64,000 nucleotides of DNA, from the NCBI RefSeq assembly GCF_006716485.1, contig NZ_VFPD01000002.1, positions 124,001-188,000 of the forward strand, read 5' to 3'. The translations under genes were made by a program, and so were the position numbers. The notes under the pieces are model-generated. The model was not told the origin of the DNA. It saw only the letters and a program-made list of their open reading frames with translations, and made no database searches. Shown here piece by piece: positions 1 through 8,119 of the stretch. This stretch comes from Chryseobacterium aquifrigidense. GTDB lineage: Bacteria > Bacteroidota > Bacteroidia > Flavobacteriales > Weeksellaceae. How positions within the stretch are numbered: the first letter of the stretch is position 1; every line of letters starts with the position of its first letter.

Positions 1-441
1 TCCGATACCCCAGATTCTGTCATAAGGGCTTGCTTCTACCAGTACTTTATCTCCGGTTGACAAGAGAAATTCTTTAAATTTCTGATTTTGAGAGAATTTT
101 AAAAGGTTCCCCTGGGTTACCAATTCATATTTATGCTCATTCCAAAGTTTAGGATCAAAGTTTTTTACTTTTCGTCCTAAAGCTTTTGCCTGGTTAGGAG
201 TAGCAGCCTTTAAGATCTCTTCTTCGGTTTCAAGATCATTAAATAATCGTGCTTTTCCGGCCATCATATAATGTTCTGCAGTTTTATACATAATCCCGTT
301 TTCTTCAAATTTTCCGGGAAACCATTGACTGAAACATGATTTGGTTACAATATCCTTTGCTGTGTGCCCCCAGAAAAAGAGAAATTTTATCCTTTCTTTC
401 TTTTGAAATCTTTCTGTAATATTCTGTATGGTGTATTTCAT
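1..441 (-). CDS. NADAR family protein (YbiA-like), 3' end cut by window edge
   Basis: The minus strand reads 147 codons from ATG at 441 off the window edge, starting MKYTIQNITERFQ. Motifs FFWGH (about residues 23-27), SQWFP and the following YKTAEHYMMAGKA block are those of the NADAR/YbiA (DUF1768) family. Known family members act on ADP-ribose derivatives or on riboflavin-pathway intermediates, and family genomics links them to NAD and ADP-ribose turnover. The next gene upstream is a Nudix-type regulator, and two copies of a shared operator-like motif lie directly before this start, so the two genes probably form a co-regulated NAD/ADP-ribose locus. The C-terminal part is missing from the window. 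Confidence 0.85.
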   Translation of the reverse strand, partial: MKYTIQNITERFQKKERIKFLFFWGHTAKDIVTKSCFSQWFPGKFEENGIMYKTAEHYMMAGKARLFNDLETEEEILKAATPNQAKALGRKVKNFDPKLWNEHKYELVTQGNLLKFSQNQKFKEFLLSTGDKVLVEASPYDRIWGIG

Positions 442-442
442 G

Positions 443-463
443 ATTGCGTTATTTTGACACAAA
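443..463. promoter_or_regulatory. operator-like site A for NrtR-type regulator
   Basis: The site reads TTGCGTTA-N5-ACACAAA and abuts the NADAR start codon. It is one of three copies of the same spaced motif at this locus. The arms TTGnGT and ACnCAA are inverted, giving an imperfect 21-base palindrome, the usual size of NrtR operators. A role in repression is inferred. Confidence 0.5.
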
Positions 464-496
464 TTTAAATGAATATGATTTTATTAACCAAATTTA

Positions 497-517
497 TTTG
501 CGTTAATTTTACACTAA
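497..517. promoter_or_regulatory. operator-like site B for NrtR-type regulator
   Basis: Second copy of TTGCGTTA-N5-ACAC, centred about 66 bases upstream of the NADAR start. One arm position (ACACTAA instead of ACACAAA) differs. Its position suits control of the NADAR promoter. Confidence 0.5.
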
Positions 518-843
518 TAAATATAATTAATTGATTTACAGAGATAAAAATTTATTTTTATAAAACACGAATAGAACAAATTTTAATCATAAATGACACA
601 AATCTGATAGGTTTCAGCTAAAGCTAATGGAATTCGATTACAAAAATGAATACAACGACAATGTCATTCTAAACACCAACTCAAAGTCTACGAACACATT
701 TATAAGGTTAATAATATGACCTTTGATACAAGCATTCTTTATTGAACAAATCTTTATAGATATTTATTAGAACCAAGAATTGTGCTCTAATTATTTGTGC
801 ACATTAGTGACACATTATTCGTGAAATTTGTGTTTAGATATAA

Positions 844-1539
844 CTATTTAATTTCAAAATAAAAACCCTGCTCTTCAAGTTCTTTATATTTTTCTTTATT
901 GAAAGTAAAAAGTTTTCCTGGCCTTCCGCTGCCTTCTTTTTTAACATTGTTGGTTTCGTTAAGCAAGCCATAGCTCATGATTTTCTTACGGAAATTTCTT
1001 CTGTCTATCTCCTGGCCGACAATGGTTTTATATAGGTTTTCAAGGTCTGAAAAAGGGAATTCTTCATTGAGAAGATTGAAACCGATCGGCTGATACTGAA
1101 TTTTGGTACGGAGTCTTTTTAACGCAGTCTCAATAATGGTTTTGTGATCAAATGCCAACGAAGGGAGTTTATTAATACTGAACCATTGTGCATCTTCAGC
1201 ATCAGAGTCTGCAAACAGTTCATGATAGGAAGGGTTAACAAGTCCTAAATAAGCGACAGAAATCACTCTGTTTCTCGGATCACGACCGAGATTACCAAAA
1301 GTATAGAGTTGTTCTAAAAAATCGGGCTTTATGCCGGCTTCCTCGTAAAGTTCTCTTTTTACCGCATCATCTACGCTTTCATCATCGAGAACCAGTCCTC
1401 CCGGTAGTGCCCAGCCACCTTTAAAAGGCTCAATATTTCTTTTAATCAGAAGGATCTGCAGATCTCTTTTATCAAAATATCCGAAGATAACGGCATCAAC
1501 AGCCACTTTAATATCCTGTAGTTTTTTTGGAGACTCCAT
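844..1539 (-). CDS. Nudix-domain transcriptional regulator, NrtR/AraR-like
   Basis: A 231-residue protein with an N-terminal Nudix fold and a C-terminal winged-helix-like part (about residues 150-231), the layout of NrtR regulators. The Nudix box is intact: a Gly, five residues, Glu, seven residues, then RELYEEAGI (about residues 48-70), so hydrolase activity is not excluded. I chose ATG at 1539 (MESPKKL); a TTG nine codons upstream would lie inside the promoter. Known family members bind ADP-ribose or sugars and repress NAD or arabinose genes. The NADAR neighbour and the shared motif argue for an NAD/ADP-ribose role, with autoregulation. Confidence 0.8.
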   Translation of the reverse strand: MESPKKLQDIKVAVDAVIFGYFDKRDLQILLIKRNIEPFKGGWALPGGLVLDDESVDDAVKRELYEEAGIKPDFLEQLYTFGNLGRDPRNRVISVAYLGLVNPSYHELFADSDAEDAQWFSINKLPSLAFDHKTIIETALKRLRTKIQYQPIGFNLLNEEFPFSDLENLYKTIVGQEIDRRNFRKKIMSYGLLNETNNVKKEGSGRPGKLFTFNKEKYKELEEQGFYFEIK

Positions 1540-1546
1540 AAATTGA

Positions 1547-1567
1547 TTTGCGTTACGAATACACAAA
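1547..1567. promoter_or_regulatory. operator-like site C overlapping the NrtR-like gene promoter
   Basis: Third copy of TTGCGTTA-N5-ACACAAA. It begins 8 bases upstream of the regulator start and overlaps the -7 box CAAAGTTA (minus-strand TAACTTTG, 1564-1571). Of seven symmetric arm positions six match. A protein bound here would block transcription start, which fits autorepression. Confidence 0.5.
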
Positions 1568-1571
1568 GTTA
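1564..1571 (-). promoter_or_regulatory. -7 box TAACTTTG of the NrtR-like gene
   Basis: Matches the Bacteroidetes TAnnTTTG element on the minus strand, 25 bases before the ATG, and overlaps operator-like site C. No clear -33 TTG at proper spacing was found. Confidence 0.5.
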
Positions 1572-1661
1572 CAATTTATGACTGTATTAAAAAAAAATTT
1601 AGTTATTATAAAAGTTCTTATCTTTAATTTATCATTCTAACCATCTTAAAACTAAATTATT

Positions 1662-2306
1662 ATGAAAAATTTATTAACAATTCTTTCTGCAGCATTTTTA
1701 TTAATTGCTTGTGAGAAAGGAAAAACAACTGCAGCCAATGGCACCGATAAAGCAGATTCCACGGTTGCAAATTCTGAATGGAAACCCGTGGATTCAGCAA
1801 CAGCTATGAAAGCCTGGACGGCGTATTCCACTCCGGGAGAAATGCAGAAAATGCTTGCAAAATCTGACGGAACCTGGACAGGAGAAACGACAATGTGGAT
1901 GGAAAACGGAGCCAAACCTATGATGAGTAAATCCGAGGCTACCAATAAAATGATGTTTGGCGGACGTTACCAGATTACTAATCACAAAGGCGACTTTATG
2001 GGAATGCCTTTTGAAGGGATGAGCATCGTAGGATATGACAACACAAAGAAGAAGTTTGTCAGTACATGGATAGACAATATGGGAACCGGAATCATGCATT
2101 CAGAAGGTGACTGGAATCCTTCCACCAAGTCAGTTGAATTCAAAGGAAAAATGACAGATCCTTCAAGGCCTGGAAAGGATTGTGATTTCAGAGAAGTATT
2201 CACCTTTATAGATGACAACACTCAAAAACTGGAAATGTACGGTCCTGATTCTAAGACGGGAAAAGAATACAAAACAATGGAAATAAATTATACCCGTAAA
2301 AAATAA
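1662..2306 (+). CDS. DUF1579-family lipoprotein
   Basis: A 214-residue protein with a lipoprotein signal peptide: MKNLL start, hydrophobic stretch and lipobox LIAC with Cys at residue 17. The mature part, from about residue 45, has the DUF1579 pattern of Gly/Trp-rich beta segments (SDGTWTGET, MFGGRYQ, GYDNTKKKFVSTWIDNMGTG). The family's biochemical function is not known. A good bidirectional terminator follows at once. The gene stands alone, divergent from the regulator to its left. Confidence 0.8.
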   Translation: MKNLLTILSAAFLLIACEKGKTTAANGTDKADSTVANSEWKPVDSATAMKAWTAYSTPGEMQKMLAKSDGTWTGETTMWMENGAKPMMSKSEATNKMMFGGRYQITNHKGDFMGMPFEGMSIVGYDNTKKKFVSTWIDNMGTGIMHSEGDWNPSTKSVEFKGKMTDPSRPGKDCDFREVFTFIDDNTQKLEMYGPDSKTGKEYKTMEINYTRKK

Positions 2307-2312
2307 ATCCAT

Positions 2313-2342
2313 AAAAAAACGCTTCTAATGAAGCGTTTTTTT
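2313..2342. terminator. bidirectional terminator between DUF1579 gene and dinD
   Basis: Inverted arms AAACGCTTC and GAAGCGTTT with a 4-base loop, flanked by A and T runs, so it can work for both converging genes. Confidence 0.8.
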
Positions 2343-2347
2343 ATAAA

Positions 2348-3190
2348 TTATTTCTTAAACGGTTTTTTAGTCTGTTTTAAAACTTTCTTCTCATCACCAT
2401 CTAATTTCCTTTGTAACTTTTTGACATCCTCTGCTGGAGGTAAATCCTCCGGGATTATTCCTCTGTTTGTCAGCATATCTCTAACCGCAAAATTATTATC
2501 TATATGTTCTTCCTCTATATTTACTTGTCCTTTTAAATTTTTATTTTGAACATTTAAACCTGTCATTTCAGCGGCAAGATCTTTAGCTTTAATACTAATT
2601 GTAGGTAAAAAGTCTGCTATAGGTCTGCTTTCAGGAACTCCCATTTTTTTCTTTAACATTTGTGTATTTAAGCGGAAAAGTGCCTGATTTCCTTTACTAC
2701 TTATAACAGCAAATCCTTGGCTATCAACTCCTCTTTCATATAAAATTCCTGAAAGTTGTTTCTCAGTCTGACTTAATTTTTTGCGAGCTTTGATTCTTTC
2801 ATATTCTAACAGTCTCTGTTCCACCAATTCAGCTCTTCTAGTTTGAACAGCAAAATAGTTTTGTGCAAAAGATATTTCCTGTTTTCTACTATCCCCGTTT
2901 TGTGCGATTAAGTAACAGCCATATCTTGTTAGCAAGATATCATCTATTTCTTTCTCTGCTCCTTTAGGCATTTGTATCGTTTTCCTGACATCAGGAAAAT
3001 GATACTCAATTAACTCTCCAACGTTTTTGCAAGCATCTTTTGCTTTTATAATTACTTTTTCAAAGTTTTCCCACTTACTATATCCCAATAGTATTTGTAA
3101 ATTTCTTGCACTCCAGCATTCTATTCCCTCTAGTTCAGATGCGGCTTCTTCAAATTTATAGAATAAATCTTTTATTTCTTCTGATTTCAT
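2348..3190 (-). CDS. dinD: DNA damage-inducible protein D (DinD) homologue
   Basis: A 280-residue protein close to E. coli DinD through the central part: WSARNLQILLGYSKWENF, then AKDACKN, LTRYGCYLIAQNGD and NYFAVQTRRAEL are recognisable family blocks (residues about 20-120). The C-terminus is Lys-rich. E. coli DinD is SOS-induced and inhibits RecA filament functions; that role here is by homology only. It is a single gene closed in by a terminator on each side, with a weak -7 box TACATTTA just upstream. I see no obvious LexA-type palindrome. Sporadic distribution of the family suggests it is an insertion between the DUF1579 gene and lepA. Confidence 0.85.
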   Translation of the reverse strand: MKSEEIKDLFYKFEEAASELEGIECWSARNLQILLGYSKWENFEKVIIKAKDACKNVGELIEYHFPDVRKTIQMPKGAEKEIDDILLTRYGCYLIAQNGDSRKQEISFAQNYFAVQTRRAELVEQRLLEYERIKARKKLSQTEKQLSGILYERGVDSQGFAVISSKGNQALFRLNTQMLKKKMGVPESRPIADFLPTISIKAKDLAAEMTGLNVQNKNLKGQVNIEEEHIDNNFAVRDMLTNRGIIPEDLPPAEDVKKLQRKLDGDEKKVLKQTKKPFKK

Positions 3191-3217
3191 TTAATAATGT
3201 GTTTTTATAAATGTACA

Positions 3218-3246
3218 AAAAAAACCGCTTCATCAGAAGCGGTTTC
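3218..3246 (-). terminator. terminator of lepA
   Basis: Arms AAACCGCTTC and GAAGCGGTTT around a 4-base loop, followed by a T run on the minus strand. It directly abuts the promoter region of dinD. Confidence 0.8.
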
Positions 3247-3266
3247 AATTTATAATAGATTAACAA

Positions 3267-5063
3267 TTAATCATTTAACTTTAATACAGCCATGAATGCT
3301 GATTGTGGTACTTCTACTCTACCAATCTGCTTCATTTTCTTCTTACCTTCTTTCTGTTTTTCCAATAGCTTACGCTTTCTGGAGATATCCCCACCGTAAC
3401 ATTTTGCGGTAACGTCTTTTCTTAAGGCTTTAATCGTTTCTCTTGCGATTACTTTCGTCCCTAATGCAGCCTGAACAGCGATATCAAACTGTTGTCTAGG
3501 AATCAGCTCACGAAGCTTTTCACACATCCTTTTACCGATGTAATAAGCATTAGAATCGTGAATCAATGAAGATAAGGCATCTACCATATCACCATTGATC
3601 AGGATATCCATTTTTACAAGCTTAGAAGCTCTGAATCCTATTGGATGATAATCGAATGAAGCATATCCTTTAGAGATAGATTTTAATCTGTCATAGAAGT
3701 CGAATACAACTTCAGCAAGCGGCATATTGAAAATTAGCTCTACTCTTTCTGATGTCAGATAGCTCTGGTTAACGATCTCACCTCTCTTTTCGATACATAA
3801 AGTCATTACTGCTCCTACGAAATCGGATTTTGTAATGATTGAAGCCTTGATGAAAGGTTCTTCTACTCTGTCCATCGTCGAAGGATCCATCATTTCAGAC
3901 GGGTTGTTGATCAGAATCGGAACTTCCGGTTCTTTTTTAGTATATCCAAAATAAGATACGTTCGGTACCGTGGTGATCACGTTCATATTGAACTCTCTGT
4001 CAAGACGTTCCTGAACAATTTCCATGTGAAGCATTCCTAAGAATCCGCAACGGAAACCAAAACCAAGAGCTGCAGAGCTTTCCGGTTCAAAAACCAGAGA
4101 AGCATCATTCAGTCTTAATTTTTCAAGAGAGAATCTTAATTCTTCAAAATCCTCAGAATCAATAGGATAAATCCCGGCAAATACCATTGGTTTTACTTCC
4201 TCAAATCCATCAATTGGTGCATCAGCAGGCTTCTCAAAAGAAGTGATGGTATCACCTACTTTTACTTCACGGGCATCTTTAATCCCTGAAACCAGATATC
4301 CTACATCTCCGCAATGGATTGTTTTCTTTGGGACCTGCTTCAGTTTTAAGGTACCTACCTCATCAGCTCCATATTCTTTTCCTGTAGCGAAGAATTTGAT
4401 TTTTTCATTTTTAGTGATACTTCCGTTCACTACTTTAAAATAAGCTTCAATACCTCTGAACGGGTTGTAAACAGAATCAAAGATCAAAGCTTGTAGTGGG
4501 CCGTCCGGGTTTCCTACCGGTGCAGGAATTCTTTCAACAATCTGTTCTAAAAGATGGTGAACTCCTTCTCCTGTTTTTCCGGAAACTCTCAATACATCTT
4601 CATATTCGCACCCGATAAGGTTCATGATCTCATCGGTTACTTCCTCAGGATTTGCAGACGGGAGGTCAATTTTATTCAGAATCGGAATGATTGTTAAATC
4701 ATTTTCCAATGCTAAATAAAGGTTACTGATGGTTTGTGCCTGAATACTCTGTGCGGCATCTACGATAAGAAGTGCTCCTTCACAGGCAGCAATGGAACGG
4801 GAAACTTCATAAGAGAAGTCAACGTGTCCCGGGGTATCAATAAGGTTTAAAATATATTTTTCTCCTTTATACTCATAATCCATCTGGATCGCGTGCGATT
4901 TGATCGTAATCCCACGTTCTTTCTCCAAATCCATATCATCAAGCGTCTGAGACTGTAGTTCTCTTTGGGTAACGGTATTGGTGTACTCCAATAGACGGTC
5001 TGCCAGGGTACTTTTACCATGGTCGATATGAGCGATTATGCAAAAATTTCGTATGTTTTTCAT
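3267..5063 (-). CDS. lepA: elongation factor 4 (LepA), ribosome back-translocase GTPase
   Basis: 598 residues, the full family length. The G domain has AHIDHGKST (residues 11-19), IDTPGHVDF and [11 protein letters not shown]-like domains follow, then the LepA-specific C-terminal domain ending [18 protein letters not shown] and a short tail. LepA binds stalled or post-translocation ribosomes and affects initiation and elongation under stress. A consensus -7 box lies 20 bases upstream. In many bacteria lepA precedes a signal peptidase; here it stands alone, with its own terminator. Confidence 0.97.
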   Translation of the reverse strand: MKNIRNFCIIAHIDHGKSTLADRLLEYTNTVTQRELQSQTLDDMDLEKERGITIKSHAIQMDYEYKGEKYILNLIDTPGHVDFSYEVSRSIAACEGALLIVDAAQSIQAQTISNLYLALENDLTIIPILNKIDLPSANPEEVTDEIMNLIGCEYEDVLRVSGKTGEGVHHLLEQIVERIPAPVGNPDGPLQALIFDSVYNPFRGIEAYFKVVNGSITKNEKIKFFATGKEYGADEVGTLKLKQVPKKTIHCGDVGYLVSGIKDAREVKVGDTITSFEKPADAPIDGFEEVKPMVFAGIYPIDSEDFEELRFSLEKLRLNDASLVFEPESSAALGFGFRCGFLGMLHMEIVQERLDREFNMNVITTVPNVSYFGYTKKEPEVPILINNPSEMMDPSTMDRVEEPFIKASIITKSDFVGAVMTLCIEKRGEIVNQSYLTSERVELIFNMPLAEVVFDFYDRLKSISKGYASFDYHPIGFRASKLVKMDILINGDMVDALSSLIHDSNAYYIGKRMCEKLRELIPRQQFDIAVQAALGTKVIARETIKALRKDVTAKCYGGDISRKRKLLEKQKEGKKKMKQIGRVEVPQSAFMAVLKLND

Positions 5064-5082
5064 TTAAGAATCTTGTAGTTTG

Positions 5083-5090
5083 CAAAGATA
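5083..5090 (-). promoter_or_regulatory. -7 box TATCTTTG of lepA
   Basis: Minus-strand TATCTTTG, a perfect TAnnTTTG match, 20 bases before the lepA start codon. No TTG at -33 was evident. Confidence 0.55.
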
Positions 5091-5186
5091 AGAAAATGCA
5101 GGAGAATTTTTCATTCTTAATTCTTTCTTTTAACTGAAACACAGATAACAATAAGAAGAGAGGCAAACTTTCTCCCTTTTCAAATA

Positions 5187-6206
5187 TTATTTTGTTTTGC
5201 CAAAGTTTTCCGGTAACACATAATTTCCGGTAAAAGGATCAAGATAAACTTTAGGTCCTACAGTATTCTTTTTTTTACCTGATAAACTGACATCTATCAC
5301 TGCACCAATAACGCCACCAATCAGACCTCCTGCAGCTGCACCAATTGTAACCCCCGTTGTTGCCGTTTCAGGAAATAATTCTGCTCTTGTTACCTCAATA
5401 AAAACACCTTTGTCATCTTTGAAAATCTCAGTGTAACCCACTGGGATATTTTTGTAGGCAATGCCTTTATACACAAAACCATAAAAATGCCTTATTGCCG
5501 TTTTTTCTTCTCCTTTTACTGCCTTTGTAACGATTCCTTTATCATTAGTCTGCAAAGTAAATCCGGGCTCAGGATTGTGAGTAAAAAAGCTGTAATAGTC
5601 TTTATAAACTCCTTCTTTTAATTCTTCTGCTTTTAGAATACCAAGTTTTTCTTTCAATACAGAGGTATAATCAGGAAAATCATTTTCTGAAATACTAAGT
5701 TCCCAAGGTGTTGCTTTATAGGATTCTTTAAAAAGATCAGTAAGAATTAAAGTTACTTTTCTTGCCAGGCTTTGTGCCAGATAAGGAGTGGTTCGTGATG
5801 AGACTGTTGCTACAGTATCTATTCTATCAATAAAATGATATCCGTCTTCTTTCTTAATAAATGTACTTGCCTTTAATTCAAGCTTTCCGATAGAGTACTT
5901 TTCCTTTTTGTCTTCTGAAACATTCAAGTTTTCAAGCAAAAAAACCATCTCATTATTTCCCCTTACCTGATTGTATTTATAAAACCAATCCTGTATGTCT
6001 TTGCTGGCATTATTTTCGAAAATAACTTTTACCTCATCTTTATGGTACATCACCATTCCGATTTCCTGATTGCCTCTTTGATCTATCACTGTAAGACTTT
6101 TGACAGAGTTTTTGCTGTCTTTAATAGATTTTGAAAGATCAATGGTTTCTGTTTTCTGACCGAATAATACTATCGAAAATAATAAAAAGAAAAGTGCTTT
6201 TTTCAT
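5187..6206 (-). CDS. exported protein of unknown function with glycine-zipper segment
   Basis: 339 residues with a cleavable signal peptide (MKKALFFLLFSIVLFGQ). Most of the protein has no motif I recognise. Near the C-terminus (about residues 285-310) there is a Gly/Ala-rich hydrophobic stretch, TIGAAAGGLIGGVIGAV, a glycine-zipper pattern that can insert in or pack against membranes. A terminator upstream (6252-6285) separates it from the sigma-factor operon, so it is probably its own unit. Likely periplasmic or outer-membrane associated. Confidence 0.6.
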   Translation of the reverse strand: MKKALFFLLFSIVLFGQKTETIDLSKSIKDSKNSVKSLTVIDQRGNQEIGMVMYHKDEVKVIFENNASKDIQDWFYKYNQVRGNNEMVFLLENLNVSEDKKEKYSIGKLELKASTFIKKEDGYHFIDRIDTVATVSSRTTPYLAQSLARKVTLILTDLFKESYKATPWELSISENDFPDYTSVLKEKLGILKAEELKEGVYKDYYSFFTHNPEPGFTLQTNDKGIVTKAVKGEEKTAIRHFYGFVYKGIAYKNIPVGYTEIFKDDKGVFIEVTRAELFPETATTGVTIGAAAGGLIGGVIGAVIDVSLSGKKKNTVGPKVYLDPFTGNYVLPENFGKTK

Positions 6207-6251
6207 AGATAAAGTTTGTGGTAAAAATAATTTTTTTATTGTAAAAATTAA

Positions 6252-6285
6252 ACGGCTCTCACAGAAAAAGATCTGGAAGAGCCGT
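6252..6285 (-). terminator. terminator of the sigma / anti-sigma / CpxP-like operon
   Basis: Arms ACGGCTCT and AGAGCCGT (8 pairs) with an 18-base loop, followed on the minus strand by TTTAATTTTTA. Confidence 0.65.
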
Positions 6286-6307
6286 CCAACATTAAAAAAA
6301 TAAACTA

Positions 6308-6820
6308 TTATGGGTTCTGTTTAGGTCCGGAAGCGTTGTTATTATTTCCGTGGGGGTTTCTTTCATCCATTTTATCCTTCATCATCTTTTCGGATTGAAA
6401 CAGCTTCAGAACTTTTTGGCAGGGAATTACCTGCTGCATTTTATCTGCATATTTTTTTCTGTTATCCAATAGCTTCTGCCCTACTTCAAAACTTTGCTGC
6501 AACTTAGCTTTGGCTTCGTCATCTGATAAAGTTTCGGGATCAAAGTTGGAATTAAACTGACTTTTTATCTGCTTCTGGCTATCCAGATATTCGTTGTATA
6601 ATTGTGTAAATTCAGCTTTATCATCAGGATCAACATTCAGATTATCCATGATCATATTGTTCCTGAATTTCTTCAGGAGTTCTTTTCTTTCTTCCGGAGA
6701 AAGATTATTGATGACTTCTTTCCTTTGCTTAGGATCCATCTTCTTCCAATCATAATCTGTTCTTTGGGCATTTAATCCAAAGCCATAAATAATCAAAAAC
6801 GTCAATAATATCTTTTTCAT
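6308..6820 (-). CDS. Spy/CpxP-like periplasmic protein
   Basis: 170 residues with a signal peptide ending GLNAQ (about residue 19). The mature part is highly charged and helical, with MDPKQRKEVINNLSPEERKELL, the LTxxQ-like pattern of the CpxP/Spy/CnrX group, and an Asn/Pro-rich tail. A single Cys sits near residue 134. It starts 6 bases after the anti-sigma-like gene, so the three genes are one operon. In other bacteria such proteins are periplasmic chaperones or stress and metal sensors feeding back on a sigma factor; that role is inferred. Confidence 0.65.
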   Translation of the reverse strand: MKKILLTFLIIYGFGLNAQRTDYDWKKMDPKQRKEVINNLSPEERKELLKKFRNNMIMDNLNVDPDDKAEFTQLYNEYLDSQKQIKSQFNSNFDPETLSDDEAKAKLQQSFEVGQKLLDNRKKYADKMQQVIPCQKVLKLFQSEKMMKDKMDERNPHGNNNNASGPKQNP

Positions 6821-6826
6821 TTTCTT

Positions 6827-7369
6827 TTAATTATAAATATCCAAATAAACGTCCTGAGTCGAATTACTTGCTAACTCTGCAATTTCAGAATTAGAAAACG
6901 AGTCCAGATATTCATTCATTCGTGTTTCTTCTTTTTTCTTCACAGTTTTCACCGGTTTAGGGCTTTCTGTTGTTGTTTTAGTTTCGCTTACACTTTTAGA
7001 AGCATAAACATTGTTATTTTTTTGATTGTCAACTGTTTGATTATTATTTTCCACAGAAGTTAAATCAGATTTTAAAGTCTCATAAGCCAGCTCGCTTTCT
7101 GTTTTGGGCTCTCCATTATTGGCCACATACGTTGTTTTAGAGTTCAGTATTTGTTCCGTAGAATCGTTATCTGAATTAAAAACATAAGTTGCTCCAAAAA
7201 TCAAAGCCAGCGATGCAGCTGCTGCATACATCCAGTTCAGCTTAAAGACAGGTGCTTTTTTACTTGTCTTTATATCATTCATGACGTTCTCCTGAATATT
7301 TTCAAACATATTATCAGGAACTGTGTAAATGTTTTTACGCTCTAATTTTTCTATGTCGAACTCTTTCAT
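6827..7369 (-). CDS. probable membrane anti-sigma factor
   Basis: 180 residues. A short cytoplasmic N-terminus (FDIEKLERKNIYTVPDNMFENIQENV) is followed by one membrane segment, WMYAAAASLALIFGATYVF (about residues 46-64), and a polar Ser/Thr/Asn/Lys-rich periplasmic part. It has no zinc-binding HxxxCxxC motif, so it is not a classic ZAS-type factor. Position directly after an ECF sigma gene (17-base gap) and before a CpxP-like gene is the main support for the call. Confidence 0.65.
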   Translation of the reverse strand: MKEFDIEKLERKNIYTVPDNMFENIQENVMNDIKTSKKAPVFKLNWMYAAAASLALIFGATYVFNSDNDSTEQILNSKTTYVANNGEPKTESELAYETLKSDLTSVENNNQTVDNQKNNNVYASKSVSETKTTTESPKPVKTVKKKEETRMNEYLDSFSNSEIAELASNSTQDVYLDIYN

Positions 7370-7386
7370 CTTTGTTGGGTCAAAAA

Positions 7387-7938
7387 TTATTTTTCGTAAT
7401 TTTCTTTAATATAATCTTCTATCTTCTGTTTGGCATAATGATAATTTGTTTTTAAAGTCCCTACCGACATATCTACAATTTTTGATATTTCTTCGTAGGG
7501 CAAATCATCATAATACCGCATCATAAATACCAGTTTTTGCTTTTCGGGCAAACTCTGTATAGCGTTCTGCAGTAAAATCTGTATTTCTTCAGCATCTCCT
7601 TCTGTATTATCTGCAACAAGATTCTGCATATGATATTCGGGATCTTCGTCAGTTTTCTGCATTTTCTTCATTTTGTTAACCTGCTGTAGTGCTTCGTTGG
7701 TAGCAATTCTGTACAACCAGGTATACAACTGGCTATCATTTTTGAACTGATGAAAATTCTGATATGCTTTAATAAAAGTTTCCTGCAAAGTATCCTGTGC
7801 AAGATCTCCGTCCACAATAATTCTTCTTATGTGCCAGTACAATCTGCTTTGATAGGCATCCATCAAGGCACGAACCCCTTTATCCTGGGTTCGTGGATTC
7901 TGCATCAACGAAATAATTTCCGCGTCCTTAATCTTCAT
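7387..7938 (-). CDS. ECF-type RNA polymerase sigma factor
   Basis: 183 residues with sigma region 2 (YWHIRRIIVDGDLAQDTLQETFIKAYQNF, WLYRIATNEAL; residues about 30-90) and region 4 (LPEKQKLVFMMRYYDDLPYEEISKI, SVGTLKTNYHYAKQKI; about 130-178). It leads a three-gene operon with a membrane anti-sigma-like protein and a CpxP-like protein, which points to an envelope-stress regulon. I did not find a clear -7 box upstream; such operons are often self-activated by the sigma factor. Confidence 0.9.
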   Translation of the reverse strand: MKIKDAEIISLMQNPRTQDKGVRALMDAYQSRLYWHIRRIIVDGDLAQDTLQETFIKAYQNFHQFKNDSQLYTWLYRIATNEALQQVNKMKKMQKTDEDPEYHMQNLVADNTEGDAEEIQILLQNAIQSLPEKQKLVFMMRYYDDLPYEEISKIVDMSVGTLKTNYHYAKQKIEDYIKENYEK

Positions 7939-8107
7939 AAGATGCCTTCATTGTTTTGGATTACAAAAATAGCTGAAAGTTAAATTAAAAATTCAATTTT
8001 CATTTTAAATATTAAAAATAATATGAGACACTTACGCAATAAACGTGCCTATATTGAAGTACAGGATTTCTGAGGCCATCTTCCTTTCCCGGCTCAGCTT
8101 AAAATCT

Positions 8108-8115
8108 TATATTTG
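8108..8115 (+). promoter_or_regulatory. -7 box TATATTTG of the DUF2520 gene
   Basis: Perfect TAnnTTTG only 4 bases before the ATG at 8120. With the usual 5-7 base distance to the start point, transcription would begin at or near the ATG, giving a leaderless message. Confidence 0.5.
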
Positions 8116-8119
8116 TTAT

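Larger units (their letters stand above)
442..843. other. non-coding spacer between NrtR-like gene and NADAR gene
   Basis: About 400 bases without a convincing gene. The left end holds two operator-like motifs (443-463 and 497-517). The middle has a short palindrome AGCTAAAGCT at 616-625. The right end (790-835) is rich in TGTG/ACAC inverted pieces just after the NrtR-like stop codon; I cannot assign them. C is commoner than G on the plus strand. Confidence 0.6.

Noticed and set aside
781..835. A fourth NrtR operator in the TGTG/ACAC-rich stretch
   Set aside because: Arms do not line up at the spacing shared by the other three sites.
1540..1566. A longer TTG-started form of the NrtR-like gene
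   Set aside because: The extra nine codons lie over the -7 box and operator-like site; ATG 1539 gives a normal N-terminus.
8045..8119. An upstream ATG extending the DUF2520 protein by 25 residues
   Set aside because: The extra residues precede the conserved Rossmann start and overlap the promoter.
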